DNA of 11,127 nt from Baffinella frigidus (GCA_026770585.1 MU646677.1:130115-141241), one strand, 5' to 3'; numbered from the stretch's first letter, positions 1 to 6,100 are shown. Notes: generated by a model not told the origin, from the sequence alone. A program made the numbers and translations.

Positions 1-97
1 GCTGCTATCACCACGAAGGCTTCTTGGTCTAGCAGACCAAGAAAACAGGGGAGCTGCTATCACCACGAAGGCTTCTTGGTCTAGCAGACCAAGAAGC
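1..97. repeat. Duplicated 52-bp unit containing a hairpin
   Basis: A block starting GCTGCTATCACCACGAAGGC begins at 1 and again at 53, so the period is 52 bp, and the first 43 bases are identical. Each copy contains an inverted repeat with arms TTCTTGGTCT and AGACCAAGAA around the loop AGC (21-43 and 73-95). In the second copy the stem grows to 12 bp (71-97). The window begins at the start of a copy, so the array may continue to the left. Nothing here is coding. Confidence 0.9.
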
Positions 98-130
98 GTT
101 TCGAACCCTCGTCTTCGGACTGGTCGCCGT

Positions 131-383
131 GTTGGGGGGGGGTTGGGGTCTAGGGTTCAGGGGTTGGGGTGTGGGGGTTAGGTGGGGTTTGGGGTTTAGA
201 GTTTTCGGGCCGCGGAGGCAGCGTCGCGTGGTCTGCTGGCGCTTCCGAGTTTCTGAGTTTCCGAGTTTCTGAGTTTCGCTGAGTTTCGCTGCCGGCCACT
301 TCTCGGACTGGCGTTTGGGGGATTGGGGTTTAGGGTTTTAGGGGGTTGGGTTTAGGGTTTAGGGGTTGAGGTTGAGGGTTAAA
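131..383 (+). repeat. Degenerate G-rich telomere-like tract
   Basis: Runs of GGGTTT, GGGGTTGGGG and TTTAGGG variants fill 131-205 and 313-383. They resemble decayed TTTAGGG heptamers, with G on the plus strand. The tract is split by unrelated sequence at 206-312 that holds its own short tandem repeat. Such tracts can form G-quadruplexes; that is general knowledge, not something shown here. Confidence 0.75.
245..290. repeat. Short tandem GAGTTTC repeats
   Basis: The 16-mer CCGAGTTTCTGAGTTT is present twice in tandem (245-260 and 261-276) and grades into two copies of GAGTTTCGCT (271-280 and 281-290). This looks like slippage-derived low-complexity DNA. No gene is evident from here to the microsatellite at 551. 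A 6-bp inverted repeat AGTTAC/GTAACT lies near 460-480. Confidence 0.85.
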
Positions 384-550
384 AGCTCTAACGGGCGGCG
401 TCGAGCCGTCCTGCTGTCACTGATTGCCACAAAACCTGAGCCTTGCAGGTGGTGCTTTGAGTTACCTTAATTGAGTAACTGCCTGTGAGCCTCGGTCAGA
501 CAGGTAGCGAGCTTGGGCTATGGGCCAGGTCTCGAGCCTCTCTTCAAGCG

Positions 551-691
551 ATAGAGAGCGCGCGCGCGAGAGAGAGAGAGAGAGTGAGAGAGAGAGAGAG
601 TGTGTGTGTGTGAGAGAGAGAGAACGAGAGCGAGCGAGCGAGCGAGAGAGAGCGAGATAGAGAGAGAGCGAGCGAGAGACATAGCGAGAGA
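551..691. repeat. GA/GT/GC compound microsatellite
   Basis: A compound dinucleotide array of GA, with GC and GT stretches and interspersed GAGC tetramers, runs for about 140 bp. Its lack of stop codons keeps several frames open on both strands, giving Ser/Leu- or Arg/Glu-rich open frames that should not be read as proteins. The next stretch, 692-785, shows no feature. Confidence 0.95.
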
Positions 692-785
692 CCTTTGTGA
701 CTACCCACACGGCCGTGATGTATGCACCTCCACCGAGGCAGTGCACGCGAGTGGCTCGTCGATTCATCTCTTCGCGCGGCTGTGG

Positions 786-945
786 CCTTGGTCGGACAGC
801 GAGGGGGCAAACGCATCTTTTTAATTCGGGTACAAATTCAAAACTTGGTACCAGTCGCGTCCAGTTTGTACTGGGCTTCAGCTCCCGATGGGAGCTGAAG
901 GCAACAAAGACCCGATCCATTTGCCCCCTCGCTATCCGAGCAAGG
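786..945. mobile_element. Asymmetric foldback element A (160 bp)
   Basis: Terminal inverted repeats of 26 bp at 786-811 and 920-945 match except at two positions; their core is AGCGAGGGGGCAAA. Near the right end lies a perfect 11-bp hairpin, CTTCAGCTCCC with loop GAT (876-900). The right arm, read as its complement, matches left-arm sequence on both sides of a roughly 35-40 nt stretch present only on the left (about 836-868). No target duplication is visible at the ends. The structure fits a MITE/foldback-type element; there is no transposase, and mobility is inferred. Confidence 0.75.
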
Positions 946-1401
946 GAAGCTCGGTTTCAGAACGTCCACGAGACTACGCTAGACCTGATGGGAGGCAATC
1001 GCAAAAGTCAACTCACCCTCGACCTCGAGTCAACTTTTGGCGGAACCCCCCCTTCTCGGGGAGTCCGACCTGGCGTCAACTTTTGATTGACCACCATCAC
1101 GTCTAAAGTGGTTCCGACGATGCCTACCTCTGGCTGACTCGATCTGGGCTCTCCATTTGGGCGAGACAGGGGAGTTGATTGCCCGGAGTTTTATGATTTC
1201 CTTGCACACCGCTCTATCCACACGGTGGACTTCGAACCTTTCATCAAAAGTCAACTTACCCTGAGGCAATCAACTTTAAGGCTTGTGTCAAGCAAATTTG
1301 GTCATGTCACCCCCCCGGAATCCGGCCCCAACGAAACCCTCGTAGTCCACCCTGTGGTTCGTGGCGGGGTGCGGGAGGAAAAATCAAAGATCTCATCCGG
1401 A
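946..1401. other. Gene-free stretch with recurrent GTCAACTTTTG motifs
   Basis: I find no convincing gene here; open frames are short and lack recognisable motifs. The sequence holds four of the window's dispersed GTCAAC motifs, at 1007, 1029, 1075 and 1250. Two of them occur as the full 11-mer GTCAACTTTTG (1029-1039 and 1075-1085). Confidence 0.6.
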
Positions 1402-1524
1402 CGAGTATTTATGATAAATACGCGCCGACAACGAAATTTACTACATAAATGGATCTAACTAGTAATAATAAAAGCATTTGTGCAGTAAAATTCGTTACCG
1501 GTGTGTATTTATCATAAATACTCG
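1402..1524. mobile_element. Nested foldback element E1 (shared-core family)
   Basis: Arms of about 50 bp (1402-1451 and 1475-1524) form an imperfect inverted repeat. The outer part carries GAGTATTTATGATAAATAC. The inner 63 bp (1432-1494) starts CGAAATTTACTACATAAATG and has ACTAGTAATAATAAA in the middle. That inner core recurs at 1672-1734 and, in reverse orientation, at 5882-5943. The outer arms differ between copies. This is probably a small non-autonomous element; no duplication of the insertion site was identified here. Confidence 0.8.
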
Positions 1525-1633
1525 CCGCGATTAGATCGGAACGGAGAGTCCCCCGCACGACTGTTGCCGAATCACAAGGGTTTCTGGTACTAACCCTGCC
1601 CGAACCCGCAAAACCTCAAGGACCTCAAGGATT

Positions 1634-1772
1634 TCATACGCAAACACTTATAATTTATAAACTGGATCCAACGAAGTTTACTGCACAGAAAGATCTTTAC
1701 TAGTAATATTAAAGAAAACGTGCAGTAATTTTGATTGACATCCAGTTTACAAATTATAAGTGTTTCCATATG
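1634..1772. mobile_element. Nested foldback element E2 (shared-core family)
   Basis: Imperfect inverted arms start CATACGCAAACACTTATAAT on the left and end with the complement near 1772. The inner core (1672-1734) is homologous to that of E1, including ACTAGTAATATTAAAG. GGATT lies directly outside both ends (1629-1633 and 1773-1777), which may be a 5-bp target-site duplication. A chance match of 5 bp is not negligible, so this is only suggestive. The outer arms do not resemble those of E1. Confidence 0.75.
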
Positions 1773-1860
1773 GGATTAGTCGCCCTCCCGATACAAAAGC
1801 TGTCCGGTTCAGTCAACCGCTTTACAGGGGTCGCTCGGGCAACGCAACCCTTGAAACGGA

Positions 1861-2064
1861 CCACCAACCCTCATGATGAGACCAAATCAACGAATTCTTG
1901 GAGCCATTTCTCCCTTGCAGACACCCCAGATCTGGGGCGGCTGACAAAAACAATAAAGGTTAAAAGTCCCATGGACCCACAAATGGGAGGGTTTGGGAGT
2001 TTTAAAAGTGGTTTGCACAAAAGGTCAAGAATCGTGGATTTGGTCCCTCCGTGAGGGTTGGTGG
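1861..2064. mobile_element. Foldback element with ~40-bp terminal inverted repeats
   Basis: The left arm (1861-1900, starting CCACCAACCCTCATGATGAG) and right arm (2026-2064) are inverted copies with about six differences. Inside are a perfect 14-bp palindrome, CCCCAGATCTGGGG (1924-1937), placed nearer the left arm, and a TCCCAT/ATGGGA stem (1967-1988). An 8-bp hairpin GGAACCCT/AGGGTTCC (2064-2081) abuts the right end. The overlapping open frame has no recognisable domain. Confidence 0.7.
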
Positions 2065-2081
2065 GAACCCTAAAGGGTTCC

Positions 2082-2510
2082 AGGTTTAGGGGTATAGGTG
2101 CTTGGCAAGGGCTGAGGGTTCAGAGGGTGTAGGGTTTAGGGTTCAGAGTTTGGGTTGGGTTGAGGGGTTGGAAATTTTACCCCTTTTGACTCTTCGTCGT
2201 CCGCTCGCGCCTGATTTTGGTGTGGGGTTTAGGGGATTGGGTTTAGGGTTTGGGGTTTGGGGTTTGGGGTTTAGGGTCTAGGGTTTAGGGTTTAGGGTTG
2301 AGGGTTGAGGGTTTAGGGGGTTAGGGGTGAAGTGGTTGGGGTTAGGGTTTAGGGTTTAGGGTTTAGGGTGTAGGGTGCAGGATGTGGGGTTGAGGGTTGA
2401 GGGGTTCAGGGTTCAGGGTGTAGGGGGCTAGGTTGGGTTTAGGGTTTGGAGGGTTTGTGTTTTGGATTTCCATGGGCAGGGATTAGGGTTGAGGGTTCAG
2501 GGGATCAGGG
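2082..2510 (+). repeat. Interstitial TTTAGGG telomere-like tract
   Basis: Exact and near-exact heptamers TTTAGGG and TTTGGGG, with TTCAGGG, TTGAGGG and GTGTAGG variants, run through this block. There are up to four consecutive exact units, for example around 2346-2370. A short non-repeat stretch near 2171-2220 interrupts it. Genuine telomeres are usually purer, so this is most likely an old internal or subtelomeric tract. G-rich sequence is on the plus strand. Confidence 0.9.
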
Positions 2511-3176
2511 GCTTTCGATTCAGATTCGCCATGGAAAGCGCGAGTGAGATGAACAGTGCGGAGGGGGGCAAGGGCTCTTCAAAGTGAAGCGTTTCAAACG
2601 GGTGGGTTCACCGGATTTGTACATCTATCCACCCTGGAGGGGACTTGCGGCCAATCCCGAATAACCCTTTATCGCAAAAGTTGACATGATTTATACCACT
2701 AAAATACATATTAGACCTTTTTGTACCAGATCCATTCACCATCACGGGCACGCCACATTGTGGCGTGTTCTGCGAGGGGAGTTGACTTGAGAATGCTCAA
2801 AATACCATAATGTTCCATCCAGGGTGGCAGGTATGCGAAATTGATATTCATAGACCCCGTGTGCAAGTCTTGGATGACAAACGTCAGTCTCGGAGGGGGG
2901 GGCAGGGGGATTAGGGCCACGAAACGGACCTGGCGCATCTGCCGTGAGTTGGTGGTGTCGACCTGCCGCAAAGCTCCCCATCACCAGTCATTTAACAAGG
3001 GGGGACTTTGACAGGATGTGACATCATTTTTAGCCCATCTTCCCTTCTGTTCGCCCCTCCCCTTTTCACCCCCCTCTCCCGGACACCGTCCGGTGCACTG
3101 CCCGGAATCCCCTCCAGAGGAGATTGACGCCACTTTACACCAGGCGCGCCCCCTAATGTAGGATCAGTTCCTAGGA
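2511..3176. other. Intergenic region with short inverted repeats
   Basis: No gene is supported. A tight hairpin, CACGCCACA/TGTGGCGTG with a one-base loop, sits at 2749-2767. TCCAGGGTGG at 2818-2827 is the complement of 2629-2638. Two GTTGAC motifs lie at 2680 and 2781. A short frame at 2530 has a good start context (GCCATGG) but stops after 18 codons. The stretch 3000-3176 would be 3' flank of the minus-strand gene. Confidence 0.6.
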
Positions 3177-3341
3177 TCAGTCGAGCATCGTTTTCCGAAT
3201 CAGGAAGGGAATTGGCGACTGGACCATGATCGAAGATCCAAAGACGGTGAAGACGCTCAAGGCGACCCCGCCGATGGTTCCCACCGCACCGTAGATCCAG
3301 ACCGGCAGCCCACGCCGCATGTTGCGGAGAGGTCCCCGCAT
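3177..3341 (-). CDS. Small one-pass membrane protein, function unknown
   Basis: The frame encodes 54 residues, ending in TGA. I do not recognise the family. The N-terminus is basic (R2, R6, R9, R10). It is followed by one predicted membrane segment at about residues 12-34, rich in glycine (G18, G21, G24, G25) with W15 and Y17 at its start, and then a short tail with S42-P43-I44-P45 and R49-K50. By the positive-inside rule the N-terminus would face the cytosol or matrix. Codons end mostly in G or C (CTC, ATC, GTC, TTC), unlike the AT-rich sequence just upstream, which supports real coding. The frame stays open upstream to an ATG at 3408-3410 (77 residues). Alternatively, an intron could end at the pyrimidine-rich TTTTCACTCAAG, giving a spliced N-terminus. 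Size and shape suit a small subunit of an organelle membrane complex; that is inference. It is divergent to the CENP-X-like gene. Confidence 0.55.
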   Translation of the reverse strand: MRGPLRNMRRGLPVWIYGAVGTIGGVALSVFTVFGSSIMVQSPIPFLIRKTMLD

Positions 3342-3600
3342 GGGAAAGTAATCTCTCCCCTTGGTCCCCCGCTTGAGTGAAAATAATTTAATTCGATTTT
3401 TGATAAGCATTTTGGGGCGGGCAGGGCGGAGGGAAACGCGAACGTCGCCCGGGAGTGCGGGTGGAGAGTCTCCAGTTCCGGCGCGTGCTGCGACGGCCGG
3501 TCTGTCGGAGCGCTCGGCGTTCTCGGAGGGGTGCTGGGCGGGGCAGGGCAGGCGCTACCCGCCCAGTCAGCGACCCTGCTGGGTGTCTGGGTGGGGTGGG
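3342..3600. promoter_or_regulatory. Putative shared promoter of the divergent gene pair
   Basis: These ~260 bp separate the start codons of two divergent genes. They consist of a short AT-rich stretch (about 3380-3410) followed by a GC- and CpG-rich block with GGGGCGGG- and GGGCGGGG-like boxes (about 3415 and 3537). The lack of stops in the plus frame probably reflects base composition; the first ATG in that frame is at 3601. Bidirectional transcription is inferred from geometry only. Confidence 0.45.
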
Positions 3601-4064
3601 ATGGAGGAGCATGCTGAGGTGGCTCCCTCGACGGTCAAGAAGCTCCTCAGCCAGCACTGGAAGGTGAGGGTCATGTTTCTACACCTTGCCACTGGGTCTG
3701 CTTGCGTAAAGAAACGATGCCTAGGCGTATCTACGTTGTTGACGAATTGCACGATTCGGTGCAGGGGGAGGACGCCTGCCTGACCACGGAGAGTGCCGCG
3801 CTGACGGCAGAGCTCCTGCGCATCTTCGTGGTCGAGGCGAGCACCCCCGCTCTCCCATGCGACGTATTTCGCTCGTTTGAACCCCCCCTGATTCGTACGG
3901 AGGGGTCTGTGAAGTATTGTCGTCGTTAAGGTTTCCCGGATTGTGCCTGGGGGGTACTCCTGACTCTGTCTCCTTCTATCTGGGCTCACCAGGTTGGTGA
4001 GACCGGGCTCTTTCCCGCTCAACAGTTGACGGATTTGTACCGTAAACCTGGAATGTCAACTTGA
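3601..4064 (+). CDS. CENPX: CENP-X/MHF2-like histone-fold protein, three exons
   Basis: CENP-X (MHF2) pairs with CENP-S (MHF1) in a nuclear histone-fold complex that binds DNA at kinetochores and aids FANCM at stalled forks. Proposed exons are 3601-3663, 3765-3863 and 3993-4064, all phase 0, giving 77 residues; the human protein is about 80. The ATG has a good context (GGGATGG). Intron 1 (101 nt) runs from AAG/GTGAGG to GTGCAG, with TTGAC as possible branch site. Intron 2 (129 nt) has a weak donor, GAC/GTATTT, and a strong pyrimidine-rich acceptor, CTCACCAG. Helix 1 holds T11-VKKLLSQHWK; helix 2 carries the family signature ALTAELLRIFVVEA (33-46). After VVEA the expected Arg/Ala-rich helix is missing (two prolines, P49 and P52). 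The end keeps a weak helix-3 echo (FPAQQLTDL, 61-69) but not the usual LPQLLLDF. A GC donor after E45 is an alternative. Identification of the first 46 residues is good; the C-terminus is uncertain and may be decayed or mis-spliced. Confidence 0.7.
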
Positions 4065-4135
4065 GAATAGTCGGTCAACCCGACTGAGGCAGAGTTGGTA
4101 CTCCAGTATCAAACCAAGCGTCACAAATCAAACAT

Positions 4136-4154
4136 ATTCACCGCTTTGGTGAAT
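4136..4154. repeat. Short hairpin downstream of the CENP-X-like gene
   Basis: The sequence ATTCACC, loop GCTTT, GGTGAAT forms a perfect 7-bp stem about 70 bp past the proposed stop codon. It could affect mRNA 3' ends but is equally consistent with the general abundance of palindromes in this window. Confidence 0.5.
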
Positions 4155-4162
4155 TGGACCAT

Positions 4163-4240
4163 CATAAACTCCCCCCTTCATGAGCGATGCTTTCCCCCCC
4201 ATAAACTGCGCGCCCCCCCCCCCATCAAGTGCGCTTTCCC
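4163..4240. repeat. Diverged tandem duplication, about 37-bp period
   Basis: CATAAACT followed by a C-run, CAT, an AGT/AGC-like stretch and GCTTTCCC occurs at 4163 and again at 4200. The copies differ mainly in the length of their poly-C runs. No coding signal. Confidence 0.65.
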
Positions 4241-4342
4241 ATCTCTAAATGGCGGCTTTGTTGGTATTGATATTTCTCTCTCTCTGCAGGCAACGGCGCG
4301 ATCAATAGCGTGCGCCAAAACCGCAGGTCTGCCCACCCACAC

Positions 4343-4514
4343 CCACGCAAGAGTGTAGGGCTGACCTGGGAAAACAAGCCAGTTCACACGGAATTTGTAA
4401 AAAAAATCCGAAATTTCGATTTTTATGTGGGAAGAATGTCCACTTATGAACTTAAGAAATAGTAGAATTCTACTATTTCTCCTGCGGGTCACTCTGCCCT
4501 ACACTCTTGCGTGG
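4343..4514. mobile_element. Asymmetric foldback element D (172 bp) with 26-bp palindrome
   Basis: Perfect 19-bp terminal inverted repeats, CCACGCAAGAGTGTAGGGC, lie at 4343-4361 and 4496-4514. A perfect 26-bp palindrome without loop (half-site AGAAATAGTAGAA, 4455-4480) lies 15 bp from the right repeat but 93 bp from the left one. The left-only part is AT-rich and contains a weaker stem around 4402-4424. TGACC follows both terminal repeats on the inner side, so the arms were once longer. No target-site duplication is evident. Confidence 0.85.
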
Positions 4515-4599
4515 ACAGTGTACTATCAAGGGATTTCGTGAATAACCCATACGAGATAATCCAGAGGACCCTACGGTAGGCAATACCGTTCCCACAGCC

Positions 4600-4646
4600 C
4601 TTCTTCTTCTTCTTCTTCTTCTTCTACTTCTTCTGCTTCTTCTTTA
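4600..4646. repeat. (TTC)n microsatellite
   Basis: TTC triplets, with single-base variants TAC and TGC, extend over about 46 bp. The 12-mer CCACAGCCCTTC just before it (4592-4603) recurs at 4722-4733 before the telomere-like tract. Confidence 0.95.
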
Positions 4647-4747
4647 CTCTCGAGTCTTAAGTTAAGTGATCCAAAAGCCTATGAGCCTTATGACGGACCC
4701 ACCTCGGTACAGTGGGGTATTCCACAGCCCTTCCCCCTCCCACCAAC

Positions 4748-4853
4748 CCGAAACCCCGATCCCTAAACCCGAAATCCTAAACCCTAAACCCTAAACCCTA
4801 AACCCTAAACCCTAGACCCTAAACCCTGAACCCTAAACCCTAAACCCTCAAGT
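4748..4853 (-). repeat. CCCTAAA telomere-like tract, opposite orientation
   Basis: About a dozen CCCTAAA units with few variants (CCCTAGA, CCCTGAA) form the purest telomere-type array in the window, with the G-rich strand on minus. It is the only tract in this orientation and is followed after about 30 bp by G-rich DNA on plus. Confidence 0.95.
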
Positions 4854-4894
4854 AAAGATGCGTGCGGGAGCTTACCGGAAACCAGTACCCCGCG

Positions 4895-5025
4895 GTTTAG
4901 GATTGGGGTATGGGGTGTGGGGTGCGGGGTGTGGGGTGCGGGGTGCGGGGTGTGGGGTGTGTGGTGCGGGGATTAGGGATTAGGGTTAGGAATTGGGGTT
5001 GAGGGTTGAGGGGGGTTGGTTGGTG
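4895..5025 (+). repeat. G-rich GGGGTGTG/GGGGTGCG array grading into TTAGGG
   Basis: A repeated GGGGTGYG motif, about eight to nine units, passes into ATTAGGG and TTGAGGG variants. It has a composition like the other G-rich tracts but a distinct core unit, so it may be an independent expansion. Confidence 0.85.
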
Positions 5026-5040
5026 CATAATCATGCAGAC

Positions 5041-5247
5041 CCGCACCCGGATGCGAACAGGGCTACGTCCTTTTCGATTCGTATCTTCATTTCGGATGAC
5101 CTCAAATTAGCTTCAAATTTTGGCTCTTTTTCGACAAGTTCGGTCAATTTCGCGAAATTTCGCCACTTTTTGTTTAAAAACGCGACGTTTCGCGAAGACA
5201 TAAAAAGTGTCTTCGCGAAACGTCGCCCTTTTCGCCTCCGGGTGCGG
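5041..5247. mobile_element. Asymmetric foldback element B (207 bp) with 19-bp hairpin
   Basis: Terminal inverted repeats of 28 bp (5041-5068 and 5220-5247, outer end CCGCACCCGGA) differ at three positions. A perfect 19-bp stem, GCGACGTTTCGCGAAGACA (5182-5200 and 5208-5226), with a 7-base loop TAAAAAG lies at the right and overlaps the right repeat. The left arm has about 113 nt with no partner in the right arm. That stretch is bounded by GCTACGT (5062-5068) and GCGACGT (5182-5188), a near duplication. The 11-mer CAGACCCGCAC at the left end recurs at 5411-5421. Confidence 0.85.
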
Positions 5248-5683
5248 AACAGCGCCGCAAACCACACAGCGTCCACAGTGGCCTTCGCAGATAGGTCCAT
5301 TTATTTCCGTGGTACTAATTAATAATTGCTCGTCACAAAGACATCTTATTATTCGATATTTCAACCGATTTTTCGGTCGAAATTTCCTTGGAGGTCCACT
5401 GTGTGGAAACCAGACCCGCACGATGGCCTCGCGTCTGTGCACCGGGGCTTGGATTCTGGGGTTAAGTGACTGTCTTGCGTCTCTCGCGGTCCCGCTTGCA
5501 ACTACGAGGGAGGACTAGATGTCTTATCCGGCCAACCGCGGACTGATCTTGCGGTTACCGGCAAGGTCAAAGTCAATTATTCGTGGGCATCTCCGTCAAC
5601 TTTTGCCGATTTCAAGGGCAAACAATAGAAAGACGCAGGGCGTAAAATGACATGTAGCTCTCCCGCTTGCAAAGGTTCTTAGG
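5248..5683. other. Gene-free stretch with a stem-loop
   Basis: A 10-bp stem, TTTCAACCGA/TCGGTCGAAA with one mismatch and loop TTTT, sits at 5359-5382. CCAC/GTGG mini-palindromes flank it (about 5271 and 5397). A GTCAACTTTTG motif is at 5595. Open frames here show no domain I recognise. Confidence 0.6.
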
Positions 5684-5854
5684 GATACCTAGCTCTGTTT
5701 CACTCGGGTTGACTAAATCGATTGTGTCCTTTTATTCGACCCAAATTGCCAAAAGTCGACTTTTTCAAGGGGATTTGTCAACTTCTCACGAACCGTTGCG
5801 ATTTGGGCTCCTCATTTTGAGGAGCCCGATTCGAGTGGAACAGAGCTAGGATAC
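5684..5854. mobile_element. Asymmetric foldback element C with 5-bp target duplication
   Basis: The element (5689-5849, 161 bp) has terminal inverted repeats CTAGCTCTGTT(T/C)CACTCG. GATAC occurs directly outside both ends (5684-5688 and 5850-5854), as expected for a 5-bp target-site duplication. A perfect 10-bp hairpin, GGGCTCCTCA with loop TTT (5805-5827), lies only 4 bp from the right repeat, while about 95 nt of unpaired sequence follow the left repeat. Two GTCAAC-type motifs are inside (5708 and 5777). No protein is encoded; it would need a transposase in trans. Confidence 0.85.
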
Positions 5855-5856
5855 TC

Positions 5857-5970
5857 ATCTCAGAAAAGGGTTTCGATCACACGAAATTTACTACACAAAC
5901 GCTTTATTATTACTAACATGATCAAATTGTGTAGTGAATCTCGTTGACTGAAAACCTTTTTAGAAAGATT
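5857..5970. mobile_element. Nested foldback element E3 (shared-core family, inverted)
   Basis: The core (5882-5943) is an inverted repeat, CGAAATTTACTACACAA against TTGTGTAGTGAATCTCG, around TTTATTATTACTAA. Read on the minus strand it aligns along its length with the cores at 1432 and 1672. Imperfect outer arms with AAAAGG(G/T)TTTC extend it to about 5857-5970 and are unlike those of the other two copies. It abuts element C. Confidence 0.75.
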
Positions 5971-5985
5971 TATTTGAGGTTAACA

Positions 5986-6044
5986 CGGACTCACAATCAA
6001 CAAATCCTCCGCAGGGAAGGAGACTGTCGAGACCTGGAGAAAGT
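5986..6044 (+). repeat. Direct repeat, left copy
   Basis: This stretch, with CAACAAATCCTCCGCAGGGA inside, matches 6589-6654 in the same orientation apart from a few substitutions and a 7-bp indel. The pair brackets about 545 bp that hold the 20-mer tandem and the perfect-arm foldback, suggesting a segmental duplication or ends of a composite unit. It is too short to call an LTR. Confidence 0.75.
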
Positions 6045-6100
6045 CAACTTTCTGTGATCAAAGTCAACTTTCTGTGATCAAAGTCAACTTTCTGTGATCA
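6041..6100 (+). repeat. Three exact 20-bp tandem repeats
   Basis: The unit AAGTCAACTTTCTGTGATCA is repeated three times without change (6041-6060, 6061-6080, 6081-6100). Each carries the GTCAACTTT motif found dispersed elsewhere in the window. The identity of all three units points to a recent expansion. Confidence 0.98.

Noticed and set aside
98-112. TTTCGAACCC resembles a tRNA T-arm/B-box
   Set aside because: The flanking bases do not form the 5-bp T-stem on either strand, and no anticodon arm or acceptor stem is found at the right spacing.
462-920. Long minus-strand open frames rich in Ser/Leu/Arg
   Set aside because: They are produced by the GA/GT microsatellite and the foldback arms; there is no domain or codon bias.
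2530-2586. Short plus-strand frame with good start context (18 codons, MESASEMNSA start)
   Set aside because: It has no clear GT donor before the stop, no homology I recognise, and lies just past a telomere-like tract; not enough to call a gene or exon.
5113-5442. Cysteine-containing minus-strand open frame
   Set aside because: It covers element B and its flank; the cysteines have no regular zinc-binding spacing and the frame is mirrored on the other strand by the hairpin.
5041-5849. Helitron-type elements (3' hairpin near the end)
   Set aside because: Elements B and C have clear terminal inverted repeats and one has a 5-bp target duplication, whereas typical Helitrons lack both and end in CTRR; Helitron2-like ends with short inverted repeats remain a remote alternative.
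6041-6100. CRISPR-like repeats
   Set aside because: The units are directly adjacent with no spacers; this is a simple tandem repeat.
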